Position numbers and translations under genes: made by a program. A DNA stretch of 64,000 nucleotides from Synechococcus sp. UW179A (GTDB lineage Bacteria; Cyanobacteriota; Cyanobacteriia; PCC-6307; Cyanobiaceae): positions 124,001-188,000 of the forward strand of contig NZ_UCNJ01000025.1 in NCBI RefSeq assembly GCF_900473965.1, in the 5' to 3' direction. Each line of letters opens with the position of its first letter. The stretch's first letter is position 1. Below, in pieces: positions 1 through 9,339 of the stretch. The notes beneath the pieces are model-generated. The model was not told the DNA's origin, searched no databases, and saw only the letters and a list, made by a program, of their open reading frames with translations.

Positions 1-870
1 ATCAGCGCAAGCATCAATCAGACGCCGAGTGAAATAGCGGGGATGGCTCGTGGCGAAACGGATCCGTTCGATTCCCTCCACGTCATGGACGTGATAGAGC
101 AAGTCGGTCAGTGTGTTCTTGCGACGCCCTTCTGCAGTGATGCCAGGCAGATCGCGTCCATAGGCGTCGATGTTCTGCCCTAGCAGAGTGATTTCCCGGT
201 AACCCTGCGCTGCCAGTCCTTCCATTTCCAGTTTGATTGCATCCGGCAGGCGCGACTGCTCCTTGCCGCGAACGGATGGAACTACGCAATACGTGCAGCG
301 TTCGTTGCAGCCGTAGATCACGTTGACCCAGCCGCAGATGCTGCTGTCGCGGCGAGCCGTGGTGATGTCTTCAAGAATGTGGTGCTCTTCAGTCGCCACC
401 ACTTGCTGACCGCTATCAACTTGCTGCAACAGGGTTTCCAGCCGATTGGCGTGCTGCGGGCCCATCACCAGATCCAGTTCGGGAACGCGCCTCAGTAGTG
501 ATTCACCTTCCTGCTGGGCAACGCAGCCTGCAACCACGAGTTTGAGATGGGGGTTGATGCGTTTCCGACGTGCCTGGCGCCCGAGGTAGCTGTAAACCTT
601 CTGTTCAGCGTTGTCGCGGATCGTGCAGGTGTTGTAGAGCACCAGATCGGCGTTGAGCTCGGCCGTGGCTTCCCGGTACCCCATCGACTCCAAGATTCCG
701 GCCATTCTCTCGGAATCAGCCTTGTTCATCTGGCAGCCGAAGGTGGTGATCCAGTAGCTGCCTCGCTCCAGGCCTGGCACTTGAGCTGTTGAGGGAGAGG
801 CGGTAACGGTCAAGGCGGAGGGCCGTCCGATGGACCGCCGACGAGGGAACCTTCCTTCAGTGTGGTTCAC
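1..870 (-). CDS. miaB: tRNA-2-methylthio-N6-dimethylallyladenosine synthase MiaB (3' part beyond window)
   Basis: Radical-SAM methylthiotransferase that adds the 2-methylthio group to i6A37 of tRNAs. Read on the minus strand, the N-terminal UPF0004 domain starts [19 protein letters not shown], followed by [10 protein letters not shown] and VVAGCVAQQ, which supply the three Cys of the auxiliary cluster. The radical-SAM motif CNERCTYC follows with [11 protein letters not shown]. Reading continues to base 1, so the C-terminus (rest of the SAM barrel and TRAM domain) lies outside. Start choice is uncertain: GTG at 870 has an AGGGGA-like ribosome site, while TTG at 813 fits the length of homologues better. 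It is divergent from the decayed epimerase at 911. Confidence 0.93.
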   Translation of the reverse strand, partial: MNHTEGRFPRRRSIGRPSALTVTASPSTAQVPGLERGSYWITTFGCQMNKADSERMAGILESMGYREATAELNADLVLYNTCTIRDNAEQKVYSYLGRQARRKRINPHLKLVVAGCVAQQEGESLLRRVPELDLVMGPQHANRLETLLQQVDSGQQVVATEEHHILEDITTARRDSSICGWVNVIYGCNERCTYCVVPSVRGKEQSRLPDAIKLEMEGLAAQGYREITLLGQNIDAYGRDLPGITAEGRRKNTLTDLLYHVHDVEGIERIRFATSHPRYFTRRLIDACAD

Positions 871-910
871 AAACGTCCCCTGTCACCTTGAGGGTCGCTG
901 CGCAGGTTGC

Positions 911-1513
911 ATGGGCTGGTTGCTGCGTTGGTTTCCGCTCACCAAGCCGGTTCCATTGGCCATCAGCCGAGGCACCACGTCGGTTGTGGAACGGCTTGAA
1001 CTGTGCCTTGACCATGACGGAATCACCGGTCGGGGTGAATCCGGTGGTGTCTGGACACCGGTCACCGCTCTGATGGATTGCAGGGCATCGAGGCTGAACT
1101 CCAGGGTGTGCTGCCCGCCCTCAACAGGTGGCTTCTGACGTTTGAAGTGGTTCTGCTGGAGCAGGCTGCGGCTGCAAGCCTTGATCTCCAGGAGGATCGA
1201 CTGCGTATCGCCCCCCAGGTGGATGGGCTCAATCTCAAACTGCTCAAAACCATTGGCCTAAGGGATGCCTTGTTGATGGCCAGAGTTGCCGGGCGATTGA
1301 ACCTTGATTTGATGGTGGGGTGTTATTTCAGACAGCTCTCTCCCCATCGGAGCTGCAGCTCAACGGGTGTCGTTGATCCGCTGGCCTGATCTCAACAGTC
1401 ATCTCAATTTTGTTGACGACACTTATCTCGGACTTGCGCTGGATCAGGACAGACTGTCCTTGTCATTTGCAGCTGGTCTAGGAATCAGCAGCACATCAAC
1501 GTTTTCAAGCTGA
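911..1513 (+). pseudogene. Decayed dipeptide epimerase (enolase superfamily, DgcA/YkfB-like)
   Basis: Family knowledge: these enzymes epimerise L-Ala-D/L-Glu type dipeptides; the DgcA member acts in D-glutamate use. The N-terminus is recognisable in one frame (PLAISRGTTSVVERLEL, then DGITGRGESGG). The frame changes near 1050, after which DTGHRSDGLQGIEAELQGVL continues. The central barrel with the first Lys motif and metal ligands is missing. A later part with VDGLNLKLLKTIGLRDALLM and LDLMVGCY is present, then another frame change before IRWPDLNSHLNFVDDTYLGL and a stop at 1511-1513. Only about 200 of the usual 330-370 residues remain, in at least three frames, so it cannot make an active enzyme. 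Confidence 0.75.
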
Positions 1514-2555
1514 TTGGCTGGCCTCTTGTTCGGCCAGTTCACGCAGATAACGACGTCTTTGAGGGGACTCGTAGCCAGTGATTTGATAGGCCTTGGCAGG
1601 TTTGCCAGACCTTCTCCACTCCCGATGGGGAGCACTTTCTCTTCGATTCATTTGAGTTCAACTTATCGGATCTCGCGCAGTGGACCCTTCAGGGCTCTTC
1701 GGCGTTTGGTAATTATTGCACGGCTTTCAAGTTTTTGCATGAAAGTCTGTTTTGCGCTGAGTGACGGACAGTCGATTTGGTCTGAGGTTGTGTGACCTTC
1801 TGTGGATCAAGTATGGGCTTAAAAAAACCTGTTCTCCACCATTGCTCTACATGCACAGGCCATGCATGGTGTCCTCTGCAGAGTTAAGTAGTGAAGCTGA
1901 ATTCGTGCTTTGCCGATGGCCACTGATGATCTGTGGCATCGTCGCCTCTTGTCTCGGGCTTTTTTTAGCCGAGGTTGGATTGTTGGAATCTAAGGTTGAT
2001 CGCCAGAATGTAATCGTGTGCTTTGTTGGGCGGTTCGCAACCTGCTGAAGCAGTGTGATTCTGGCTTCGGAGAGGCTATTCAAAAGCCAGCCAAATGGAG
2101 CAGGGTCTCTAGTGTGGCCAGGCCCAGAAGAAATGTGGCGCCGAGAAAACTTGCTTCTTTCAGTCCTTTGGACATGAGCAGTGCCCCCAGAAAATCGCAG
2201 CCTTCTGAACAGAAGATTAATCAGCAGTGCAGCTCGAGATTGTTTAAAACACAAAAATATTTTTTGCCTGTCGATGACAATCAAGTTTCTACAGTGTTCT
2301 GTGTCATTGGAGCCCAAAGGCCTGCTTTTGAGGCTGTCAGCTACACAAAAAATCGTGACTTTTCATTGAGTTGATGATTTTTTGTTGCGTGTTTGCGTTG
2401 CGTTTTCGATGTGTGGTGCATTCGATCAGTCAACGAAGCCTTGCTGTGATTCACGCATGCAGGTTGGTGGGCATTGCTAGATCCATGCTCACTGGTGTGG
2501 GCCCCATCGATTGAGTCTTGAATCCATCACTCAGTGCCCTTCAGGCTTTGCTGCC
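1514..2555. other. Long non-coding stretch with one weakly coding-like relic
   Basis: No intact gene is supportable here. On the plus strand, one frame from about 1501 to 1764 reads a protein-like segment (FKLIGWPLVRPVHADNDVFE, a stop at 1579, then TPDGEHFLFDSFEFNLSDLA and a stop near 1762). It may be a remnant of an unidentified gene between the two decayed genes. Around 1952-1975 lies a T-looped hairpin (CTCGGGCT...AGCCGAG). The remainder to 2555 is AT-richer and without recognisable coding. Confidence 0.4.
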
Positions 2556-3063
2556 ATGCCACTGGTGCTGATGCAGAACGGAGGTCTGAGGTTTCTCACT
2601 GGTAAAACTGGGCTGGCGATGTAGCGCCATCGGCCTCGTCCGATTGTGGCCGTGATTGATCCTGACCTGCAGGCCAGCGGCTGGACCTTGTCATGGGGAT
2701 TGCCAGGCCAGTGCCAGTGATGCGCAATCTGGACGAGGCGCTTGCCCATGGACTAGCTGTTGCTGTGGTCGCTCTGGCTCCCTTAGGAGGTGGATAGCCC
2801 GATGCCATGAGGACCGATCGATTCGCGGCACGCAATGCCGGCTCGTCCATCGCCATTGGTTTGCACACCTATCTGAACGATGACCAGGAGCTGCAACCAG
2901 CGTTGCAACGCGATCTGGATCTGGGACCTGCGCGGTGAGCCGACTGGACGATCAGCAGGCATCGGCAGCCGTCAAACAGTTCGCTGCACACCTTGGAATT
3001 CTGTGCAGGGATCCCATCCGCCATGGAGCGGGTGATCTGCTTCAGGCTTTGATCACTTCTTAA
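2556..3063 (+). pseudogene. Decayed DUF1611 protein (DgcN-like)
   Basis: The start reads LMQNGGLRFLTGKTGLAM, then a TAG at 2622-2624 interrupts what continues as RHRPRPIVAVIDPDLQASGW. A frameshift near 2700 leads into ARPVPVMRNLDEALAHGLAV and a second stop (GGG-stop-PDAMR), then SSIAIGLHTYLNDDQELQP. The P-loop core is deleted: the next recognisable part is the family C-terminus (VSRLDDQQASAAVKQF, ILCRDPIRHGAGDLLQAL) ending at TAA 3061-3063. DUF1611 genes are typically next to dipeptide epimerase genes, and one member, DgcN, is described as a D-glutamate N-acetyltransferase. Its presumed partner at 911-1513 is decayed too. Confidence 0.75.
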
Positions 3064-3089
3064 AACGCAGCCTGCTCAAAAGGTGAAAG

Positions 3090-3163
3090 GGCGAGCGAGG
3101 GGATTCGAACCCCCGAATAGCGGCGCCACAAGCCGCTGCCTTAACCACTTGGCGACGCCCGCC
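3090..3163 (-). tRNA. tRNA-His (anticodon GTG)
   Basis: Read on the minus strand, the acceptor GCGGGCG pairs with CGCTCGC (one G-T pair), with an encoded G before position 1 and discriminator C, both hallmarks of tRNA-His. The anticodon arm is GCGGC-TTGTGGC-GCCGC and the T arm GGGGG-TTCGAAT-CCCCT. CCA is not encoded. Confidence 0.95.
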
Positions 3164-3206
3164 GCGTCAGTAAGAATCTATCAATTCGCCCTGCAGTCAC
3201 ACCCGC

Positions 3207-3635
3207 ATGTCTTCGCCTCGTTGGCCCTGGCCTTCAGCAACGGCGAGTGCAGCTTTGCTGGTGGTGGTAGGAAGTAGCGCTGCATTGTTCGTCACCAATC
3301 CCACCAGGGAGGACTACCGGGTCTTTGCCGGCGAAACACTGGCAAAGCTGGCCACCAAGGAGATCTGTGAGCGTCAGACCTTGCCGATGGTGCTGCAGCT
3401 CTGGATCAGTGACTGTCCTCGCTTGATCGCTGATCAGGAGCAGGCGCTGGCGTTGCTTGCTGACCAGTTCACCCGTCGCTGGAACCTTGGTCTGGCCAGC
3501 GTTTATACAACGACTGTCGGTGGCCAGAACCTGTTGCCTGCCCTGCGGTTGCCGCGCTATTCAGTGACCAGCCTGGGACTTGCAGGCCAGTTTTTGGTGC
3601 TCAATGCCCATTCGGATGCCGGCAAGCTCGAATGA
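3207..3635 (+). CDS. DUF4359 family exported or membrane-anchored protein
   Basis: A 142-residue protein with a hydrophobic N-terminal segment (about residues 12-28), then the family-typical NPTREDYRVFAGETL with a Cys at ICERQ and a second at DCPRL, which could form a disulfide outside the cytoplasm. The C-terminus is rich in hydrophobic beta-like residues (SVYTTTVGG, LGLAGQFLVLNA). The layout matches cyanobacterial DUF4359 proteins of unknown function. Its last codons overlap the start of the amidohydrolase by 4 bp (ATGA), so the two are probably co-transcribed; a functional link is not established. Confidence 0.8.
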   Translation: MSSPRWPWPSATASAALLVVVGSSAALFVTNPTREDYRVFAGETLAKLATKEICERQTLPMVLQLWISDCPRLIADQEQALALLADQFTRRWNLGLASVYTTTVGGQNLLPALRLPRYSVTSLGLAGQFLVLNAHSDAGKLE

Positions 3636-4879
3636 GCACAGCAGCTGTTTCGTTGTCATCCGGTGAGCTCAAAGCACGTTGTCCTCGTTCTTTGCTCGAT
3701 CTTGGTGCCGAGCCGATGCCAACCGCTGGGGTTGATGGATTGATTCCCGTGCTGCTCACCTGGTCAGGCAGCAGGATCCTGTCGGTGAGGGCAACGTCTG
3801 AGGCCACCGGTCTGGTGTTGCCCCGACTGGTGGAACCCCATGCCCATCTGGACAAGGCGTTTTCCTGGACTGAGCACCCCAATCTTCAGGGCACCTATGA
3901 GCAGGCCCTAGCGGCCAACTTCAGGGAGCATGAGACTCGCACGGCGGCGAAGGTTGAGCAACGTGGAGAGCGCTGTTTGCAACTGGCTTGGCAACACGGT
4001 CTGCGAGCCGTGCGCAGTCATATCGACAGCCTCGGACCTGGCTCGAACTTCAGCTGGGAGGTGCTCTCCGATCTGCGCAATCACTGGCATGAACGCATTG
4101 AGCTGCAGCTCGTGGCTTTGGTGCCGATTGAGCACTGGTCCACGTCCGAGGGGGAGCACTTGGCTGCTGCGGTAGCCAAGGTGGATGGACTGATTGGCGG
4201 TGTTCTGGCACCTCCCTGTAGAGGTCGGGCCACGCGCCGTGCTCTGCGTCGTCTGCTGGAGCTTGCGGATCGACACGGCTGCCCGGTGGATCTGCATATT
4301 GACGAAGCAGCCTCCCAGCCTGCAGAGGGCGTGCGCCAGCTATTGCGTGTGCTTGAGAGTATGACTGTTTCGGTGCCTGTTACCTGCAGTCATGCCAGCA
4401 GCCTGTCGCTGCTGTCAGCCGGTGCATTGCAGCGGCTGGCAGCCCGTATGGCGCGACAGAACCTGCAGGTGGTGGCACTGCCGCTCACCAATGGCTGGTT
4501 GCTCGGTCGTCACGACAACGAAACCCCGGTCTGCAGACCGCTGGCGCCGATCCGTCAGCTGCAACGCGCAGGGATTCCTGTGGCTGTCGGTGGTGACAAC
4601 GTTCAGGACCCCTGGTATCCAGGCGGTCAGCTTGATCCCCTGGCACTGATGGCCATGAGTCTGCCGCTGGCTCAGCTCGCCCCCTGGGATGAACATGGTC
4701 TGAAGCCCTTCGGAACTGATGCGACGGGGCTGATGGGTTTGGAGTGGGACGGACGGTTGCGCGCGGGTGCACCAGCGGATCTGATTCATCTGCCCGCTGG
4801 GGGCTGGCCTGAGTTGCTGTCGATGGCATCCCGACGTCGGGTTCTTGCCGGTGGAGATTGGGTGCAGGATTGGGCGTAA
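3632..4879 (+). CDS. Cytosine-deaminase-like amidohydrolase
   Basis: A metal-dependent hydrolase of the amidohydrolase superfamily, 415 residues, in the CodA/N-isopropylammelide group. Metal-binding motif HAHLDKAF lies near residue 70, a second His in DLHIDEAA near 225, CSHASSLS near 250, and the C-terminal Asp in AVGGDNVQDPW near 318; this is the deaminase arrangement. Substrate cannot be read from the sequence: cytosine, creatinine or another aminated heterocycle are possible. It overlaps the DUF4359 gene by 4 bp and is followed after 18 bp by an FAD oxidoreductase on the same strand, suggesting a three-gene unit. Confidence 0.82.
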   Translation: MSTAAVSLSSGELKARCPRSLLDLGAEPMPTAGVDGLIPVLLTWSGSRILSVRATSEATGLVLPRLVEPHAHLDKAFSWTEHPNLQGTYEQALAANFREHETRTAAKVEQRGERCLQLAWQHGLRAVRSHIDSLGPGSNFSWEVLSDLRNHWHERIELQLVALVPIEHWSTSEGEHLAAAVAKVDGLIGGVLAPPCRGRATRRALRRLLELADRHGCPVDLHIDEAASQPAEGVRQLLRVLESMTVSVPVTCSHASSLSLLSAGALQRLAARMARQNLQVVALPLTNGWLLGRHDNETPVCRPLAPIRQLQRAGIPVAVGGDNVQDPWYPGGQLDPLALMAMSLPLAQLAPWDEHGLKPFGTDATGLMGLEWDGRLRAGAPADLIHLPAGGWPELLSMASRRRVLAGGDWVQDWA

Positions 4880-4897
4880 CGCCCTCAAGACCGACCA

Positions 4898-6229
4898 ATG
4901 CTTCCTGATGCCCTGCGAACTGAGTTGGCGGCAGTCCCCGGCCTCAGGTTGTTGACCCAGCCGGAGGAGCTGGATCGGTTGTCCCGTGATGCGTATGACT
5001 ACTCGCCTGTGCTTCAGAAGCGTTTGGCCGATTGCAGAGCGGAGCTTGTGGTCAGGCCGGACACTGTTGAGGCGGTTGTGTGTGTGGCGGCAGCGTGCCG
5101 GCGCCACGCGGTTCCTTTGACCCTACGCGGATCAGGCACTGGCAATTACGGCCAGTCCGTGCCTCTGGAATCTGGGGTGGTGATGGTGATGACCCAGCTG
5201 CGGGCGGTGCGTTCCATCGATCAGGCCAGCGGCGTAGCCGTGGTTGAGTGCGGGTGTCTTCTGAAGGATCTCAACAGAGAGCTGGCTGGTTTTGGCCGGC
5301 AGTTGCGTCTAATGCCGAGCACCTGGCGCAGCGCCACGATCGGTGGCTTCATCGCCGGAGGTTCCGGTGGCATCGGCTCCGTGCGCTGGGGATTTCTTCG
5401 GGATCCGGGGCACCTGCTCGGACTGGAAGTGGTGACCATGGAGCAGGAGCCAAGGGTCCTACAGCTCGAAGCTTGTGATGCCGAGGCGTTGAATCATGCC
5501 TACGGCACCAATGGCATCATCACGGCATTGAGGCTGGCCACTGCACTGCGTGTTGATTGGCAGGAAGTGGTCGTGGATTGTCCGGACTGGACAACGGCAG
5601 TGGAGCTGGCAAGGCGTTGCAGTTCAGCGGCCATCGACCTTCATCTCTGCACCGTTCTGGAGGCAGCTGTGGTCGAGTTGCTGCCGAAGTGGGATCTGCC
5701 TCAGCACCGCGCTGATCGCCTGTTGCTGCTCGTGGCACCCGATGCGGTGAGCACGGTTCAGCGGCTGGCGGCCGCTGTAGGTGCTGACCTAACCCATCTG
5801 GGGGCGGAGGCCGACCGCCAAGGCAACGGTCTCCGAGAGCTGAGCTGGAATCACACCACCCTGCATCTGCGTCAGCGTGACCCTGACTGGACCTACCTGC
5901 AGATGCTGCTGCCGCAACCGGAGATCAACTGTCTGGAGACTCTGAAGCAGGCCTGGGGTGATGACTTGCTTTGGCATCTGGAGGCTGTTCGACAGCAGGG
6001 AGCTCAGCGCATTGCAGCGCTTCCTCTGGTGCGCTGGCGCGGCGTTGAAGCACTGGAGCAGTTGATGCAGCAATGCAGGGATCTCGGCGCTCTGATCTTC
6101 AATCCACATGTGCTCACCGTGGAGGGTGGTGGCCTCGGTGTGGTGGATGGTGATCAGGTGGCCACCAAGCACCGTTATGACCCTGCCGGTTTGCTGAACC
6201 CAGGAAAACTTGGAGGCTTCAGCAGTTGA
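4898..6229 (+). CDS. FAD-binding oxidoreductase (GlcD/FAD_binding_4 family)
   Basis: A flavoprotein of the vanillyl-alcohol-oxidase fold, 443 residues. The PP-loop FAD domain is visible: PLTLRGSGTGNYGQSVPLES (about residues 74-93), then VVECGCLLKDLNREL, the APA-like PSTWRSATIGGFIAGGSGGI and YGTNGIITALRLAT. The C-terminus LLNPGKLGG is the usual end of GlcD-like enzymes. Such proteins oxidise 2-hydroxy acids or aldoses; the substrate here is unknown. It lies 18 bp after the deaminase-like gene and converges on the pentapeptide gene, overlapping it by 11 bp. Confidence 0.85.
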   Translation: MLPDALRTELAAVPGLRLLTQPEELDRLSRDAYDYSPVLQKRLADCRAELVVRPDTVEAVVCVAAACRRHAVPLTLRGSGTGNYGQSVPLESGVVMVMTQLRAVRSIDQASGVAVVECGCLLKDLNRELAGFGRQLRLMPSTWRSATIGGFIAGGSGGIGSVRWGFLRDPGHLLGLEVVTMEQEPRVLQLEACDAEALNHAYGTNGIITALRLATALRVDWQEVVVDCPDWTTAVELARRCSSAAIDLHLCTVLEAAVVELLPKWDLPQHRADRLLLLVAPDAVSTVQRLAAAVGADLTHLGAEADRQGNGLRELSWNHTTLHLRQRDPDWTYLQMLLPQPEINCLETLKQAWGDDLLWHLEAVRQQGAQRIAALPLVRWRGVEALEQLMQQCRDLGALIFNPHVLTVEGGGLGVVDGDQVATKHRYDPAGLLNPGKLGGFSS

Positions 6230-6773
6230 GGCTGTCGCGCGTTGAGACACCCGTGGTGGTGTTCACGCCCTCAGCTTCTTGGCAGAGCCGGCGCTGATCA
6301 TCTCGGTCCAGCAGAGCATCACTGAAGTCAGCGCCATCGATCTGGGCTCCGGCAAAGCTGCTGCCGGCAGCGATGACGCCGATCAGCAGAGCATCGCGCA
6401 AATCCGTACGCGTGAAATCTGCCCGGTCCATCAGCGCATCGCTGAGATCGGCTCCATGAAAATCAGCTTCGGCAAAAGCCCCCTGGGTGAAGATTGCCCC
6501 ATGCAGATTGGCTCCGCTGAAATCAGCGCCACGCCCAACTGCGCCAGCGAAGGAGGTGTTGGTGAGTTGCTGGTCGTGAAAGTCACCGTCGCTCTGGTTG
6601 GTGAGCGTGTAATCCACCCGATCTTGAAACAGCGCTCTGTCTTGAAGGCCTACGCCAGCGGAGGTATCAAGTGCCAGAACAGTGACCGGCGTCAGCCAGG
6701 TCATCACCAGGGTGAGTGCGGCGAGCAGCTTCAGCAGCGATCTCATGGTTGCAGTGAGTGGCTTGTCGTTCAC
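6219..6773 (-). CDS. Exported pentapeptide-repeat protein
   Basis: A 184-residue protein with a signal peptide (positively charged start, hydrophobic segment LLAALTLVMTWLTPVTVLA, likely cleavage after ALA). The body carries consecutive A(D/N)LXX pentapeptides such as GADFSGANLHGAIFTQGAFA and ADLSDALMDRADFTRTDLRD, predicting a right-handed beta-helix in the lumen or periplasm. Two Cys (RRLCQ and the final NC) flank the end and may pair. It is the last gene of a leftward unit: its ATG overlaps the folC stop (ATGA). Cyanobacterial lumenal pentapeptide proteins are common but their function is mostly unknown. Confidence 0.85.
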   Translation of the reverse strand: MNDKPLTATMRSLLKLLAALTLVMTWLTPVTVLALDTSAGVGLQDRALFQDRVDYTLTNQSDGDFHDQQLTNTSFAGAVGRGADFSGANLHGAIFTQGAFAEADFHGADLSDALMDRADFTRTDLRDALLIGVIAAGSSFAGAQIDGADFSDALLDRDDQRRLCQEAEGVNTTTGVSTRDSLNC

Positions 6774-8008
6774 TCTGCCTCCAATAAGCCGTTTTCCATC
6801 AGGTAGCCGATCAGATAGAGAGATCCCGCGATCACTGGCGCCGAGTCAGGCCAGCCCTGATCCAGCAGTTGAGCGAGTGCGTGGGAAGCAGTCTGCGCTG
6901 ATCTCAGTTGATGGGCCTGCAGCGGCAGCGATTGCTGTAGTTGTTCCAAGCTCCAGCTGCGATGACCGGGCACCGGCACAATCCAGGCCTCATCTTGCGG
7001 ACTGAGCAGCTGTTGCAGCATCTCCGCTCCCTGCTTCTGTGCCTGGATCGCCAGGACCCAGACCTGCCGCGTGCCAGCGGATGTCCAGAAGCAGCGTTCT
7101 CGTGCCAGCTCAATGGCGGCAGGTGGATTATGGGCTCCGTCCACCCGCAGCCTTAAGCCCCTCCAGCGCATCCACTGCAAGCGACCGGGCCAGTGAGCTA
7201 TGGCAAAGCCTGCACGGATGGCTTGGCTTGCGATCACTTCACTGCGTGAGCTCATCCATTCCAGGGCGGCGGCAGCCACAGCCCCATTGCGTTTCTGCCA
7301 GGTGCCTGAAAGGCCCAAGGTCCAGCTGTCATCCAATGCATCGACCCACTGCAGGGTGCCTTTCATCTCACTCACCCGTTGTTCGAGTACGGCAGACACC
7401 TCAGCCTCCTGGGTGGCACTGATCACATGTGCACCCACACCGATGGCCGCGGCTTTCTCAGTCGCGATGGCCTGAAGGTTGGGGCCCAGGTGCTCGCGAT
7501 GGTCCATGCCGATCGACGCCACAGCAATTAAAGGCCTCCAGCTGTGGGCTGTGGTGGCATCCAGCCGGCCTCCCAGTCCGGCTTCGAGCACTAGCCAGTC
7601 GGGTTTCTGCTCTTCAAAGTGAATCATGGCAGTGCAGATCAGCTGCTCGAACGGTGTTAGGCGGCATTGTTCTGTCAGTGGTTGCAACTGCTCGAGCGTG
7701 TGTCGCAAGGCTGCGATGGAAATCACCTGGTCGTTGACGCGGATGCGTTCACACCAGCTCACCAAATGGGGCGACGTGGTCAGGCCTGAGCGCAGACCGG
7801 CTGCCATCAATCCATGGTGGATCAGGCAGGCGATGGACCCCTTGCCGTTGGTGCCCACGACCTGAACCGCTGGAATCGACTGAGCAGGCTGATGCAGCTG
7901 TTCCAGAGCAATGGTCATCCTGTCCAGCGACAAGTCCATGCCGCGTACGTCAAAGCGTGGCAGCAGATCACTCAAATCATGGGGAGTATGGCCCTCCTGC
8001 TGATTCAC
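6770..8008 (-). CDS. folC: Folylpolyglutamate / dihydrofolate synthase
   Basis: A Mur-ligase-type enzyme that adds glutamate to folates and, in many bacteria, makes dihydrofolate from dihydropteroate. It has 412 residues. The ATP-binding loop VVGTNGKGSIACLI is near residue 50; SPHLVSWCERIRVN, LEAGLGGRLDATT and GMDHREHLG are Mur/FolC signatures, and VDGAHNPPA marks the C-terminal domain. The start is a GTG placed immediately after the argD stop, and the 3' end overlaps the pentapeptide gene by 4 bp, so argD-folC-pentapeptide is one transcription unit. Confidence 0.93.
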   Translation of the reverse strand: MNQQEGHTPHDLSDLLPRFDVRGMDLSLDRMTIALEQLHQPAQSIPAVQVVGTNGKGSIACLIHHGLMAAGLRSGLTTSPHLVSWCERIRVNDQVISIAALRHTLEQLQPLTEQCRLTPFEQLICTAMIHFEEQKPDWLVLEAGLGGRLDATTAHSWRPLIAVASIGMDHREHLGPNLQAIATEKAAAIGVGAHVISATQEAEVSAVLEQRVSEMKGTLQWVDALDDSWTLGLSGTWQKRNGAVAAAALEWMSSRSEVIASQAIRAGFAIAHWPGRLQWMRWRGLRLRVDGAHNPPAAIELARERCFWTSAGTRQVWVLAIQAQKQGAEMLQQLLSPQDEAWIVPVPGHRSWSLEQLQQSLPLQAHQLRSAQTASHALAQLLDQGWPDSAPVIAGSLYLIGYLMENGLLEAE

Positions 8009-9283
8009 TCAGCTCACACGGTTCAGGGCTCGTTCCAGTCGCGTGAGCAGGGCCTGGATTTCTCGCGCATTAATCACCAGAGCAGGCACCATACGCACCA
8101 CCTGAGCACCGGCGGGTACCACAAGCAGCTGTTCCTCAAGAGCTGCTTTCACCACGTCTATCGCAGTGATCCCGCAGTCCTGCTTAAGAACTAGGCCCTG
8201 AAGCAGCCCCCATCCACGTGACCCCTCCAAATAATCAGGGAAATGGTCTACGAGCCTGTTGAGGCCTGCACGCAGCTGGGCGCCTCGATCGCGCACATTG
8301 CGCAGCAGATTGCGCTTTTCGATTTCGCTCGCCACTGTCAGACAGGCCTGACAAGCGAAAGGGTTGCCGCCGAAGGTGCTTGCGTGGTCGCCAGGTTCGA
8401 AGACGTCCGCGTTGTGTCGCACCATCAGTGCACCGACGGCGTGTCCGCCGCCTAGGCCTTTGGCCAGGGTGAGGGCATCGGGACGAACCCCGAGCTGCTC
8501 ATAACCCCAGAGCGTGCCGGTGCGGCCCATCCCCACTTGCACTTCATCGAAGATCAGCAGGATGTTGCGTTGATCGCAGTGCTCGCGGATGGCCTGCATC
8601 ACGCCGGGATCACTGGGATTCACGCCTCCTTCGCCCTGAAGAGGCTCGATCAGTACTGCGGCCACGCGTGGACCGTTCTGTTCCAGTCGCTCGAGGAGTT
8701 GTTCGAAATCCGCGAGATCGTTGTACTGGAAGAATTCGAAACCTTCCACCATGGGCTCAAATCCCTGGTGGTATCTGGGTTGGCCAGTTGCGCTCACCGC
8801 TGCCAGCGTGCGCCCATGGAAGCTCGCCGAAGCAGTCATGATCACGGGGCGCTGTATCCCTCGCCGCAGATGACCGTGTTTTCGGGCAAGTTTGATCGCA
8901 GCTTCGTTGGCTTCAGCCCCCGAATTGCAGAAGAACACACTGTCTGCGCAGCTGTTGTTCACCAGCCACATCGCTAGCGCTTCTTGTTCTGGAATTCGAT
9001 AGAGATTGGATACATGCTGAAGCTTGCGCAGCTGCCCGGTGAGAGCCTTGCGCATCGCTCTGTTGCTGTGCCCCAGGGTGCAGGTGGCGATACCGGCAAC
9101 GGCATCCAGATAGCGACGGCTTCTGTCATCCCAGACCCAACAACCTTTGCCGCGTTGGAGGGAGAGCGCGAAGCGGTTGTATGTGCCCATCACCGCGTTG
9201 GACGAGGGCACTTGCTTTGGCTCCACCATGGATCGTTCAGTGCTGTTCCCCGGGGGAACAAAGACAAACCCATTGTCTCGCAA
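8009..9283 (-). CDS. argD: Acetylornithine aminotransferase
   Basis: A PLP-dependent class-III aminotransferase of arginine synthesis (N-acetylglutamate semialdehyde to N-acetylornithine), 424 residues. Motifs: YLDAVAGIATCTLGHSN, FFCNSGAEANEAAIKLARK (PLP phosphate site), FHGRTLAAVSATGQ, LLIFDEVQVGMGRTG (Asp to the pyridine N) and LTLAKGLGGGHAVGA with the Schiff-base Lys. The printed start adds about 20 residues before MVEPKQVPSSNAVMGTYNRF; the ATG of MVEPK (about 9229) is the likelier start. First gene of the leftward argD-folC-pentapeptide unit. Confidence 0.93.
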   Translation of the reverse strand: MRDNGFVFVPPGNSTERSMVEPKQVPSSNAVMGTYNRFALSLQRGKGCWVWDDRSRRYLDAVAGIATCTLGHSNRAMRKALTGQLRKLQHVSNLYRIPEQEALAMWLVNNSCADSVFFCNSGAEANEAAIKLARKHGHLRRGIQRPVIMTASASFHGRTLAAVSATGQPRYHQGFEPMVEGFEFFQYNDLADFEQLLERLEQNGPRVAAVLIEPLQGEGGVNPSDPGVMQAIREHCDQRNILLIFDEVQVGMGRTGTLWGYEQLGVRPDALTLAKGLGGGHAVGALMVRHNADVFEPGDHASTFGGNPFACQACLTVASEIEKRNLLRNVRDRGAQLRAGLNRLVDHFPDYLEGSRGWGLLQGLVLKQDCGITAIDVVKAALEEQLLVVPAGAQVVRMVPALVINAREIQALLTRLERALNRVS

Positions 9284-9339
9284 TGTCCTGCAGCTTTGGG
9301 AGTGATTAGCTCAATCCTGTTGGAGACCTTGAAGATGAA

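Noticed and set aside
1952-1975. Hairpin CTCGGGCT...AGCCGAG as terminator
   Set aside because: The T-run is in the loop, not after the stem, and no gene ends nearby.
4415-5107. 230-residue minus-strand ORF
   Set aside because: It is antisense to the deaminase-like and FAD oxidoreductase genes, has shadow-type composition (Gln/Arg/Pro-rich) and no family.
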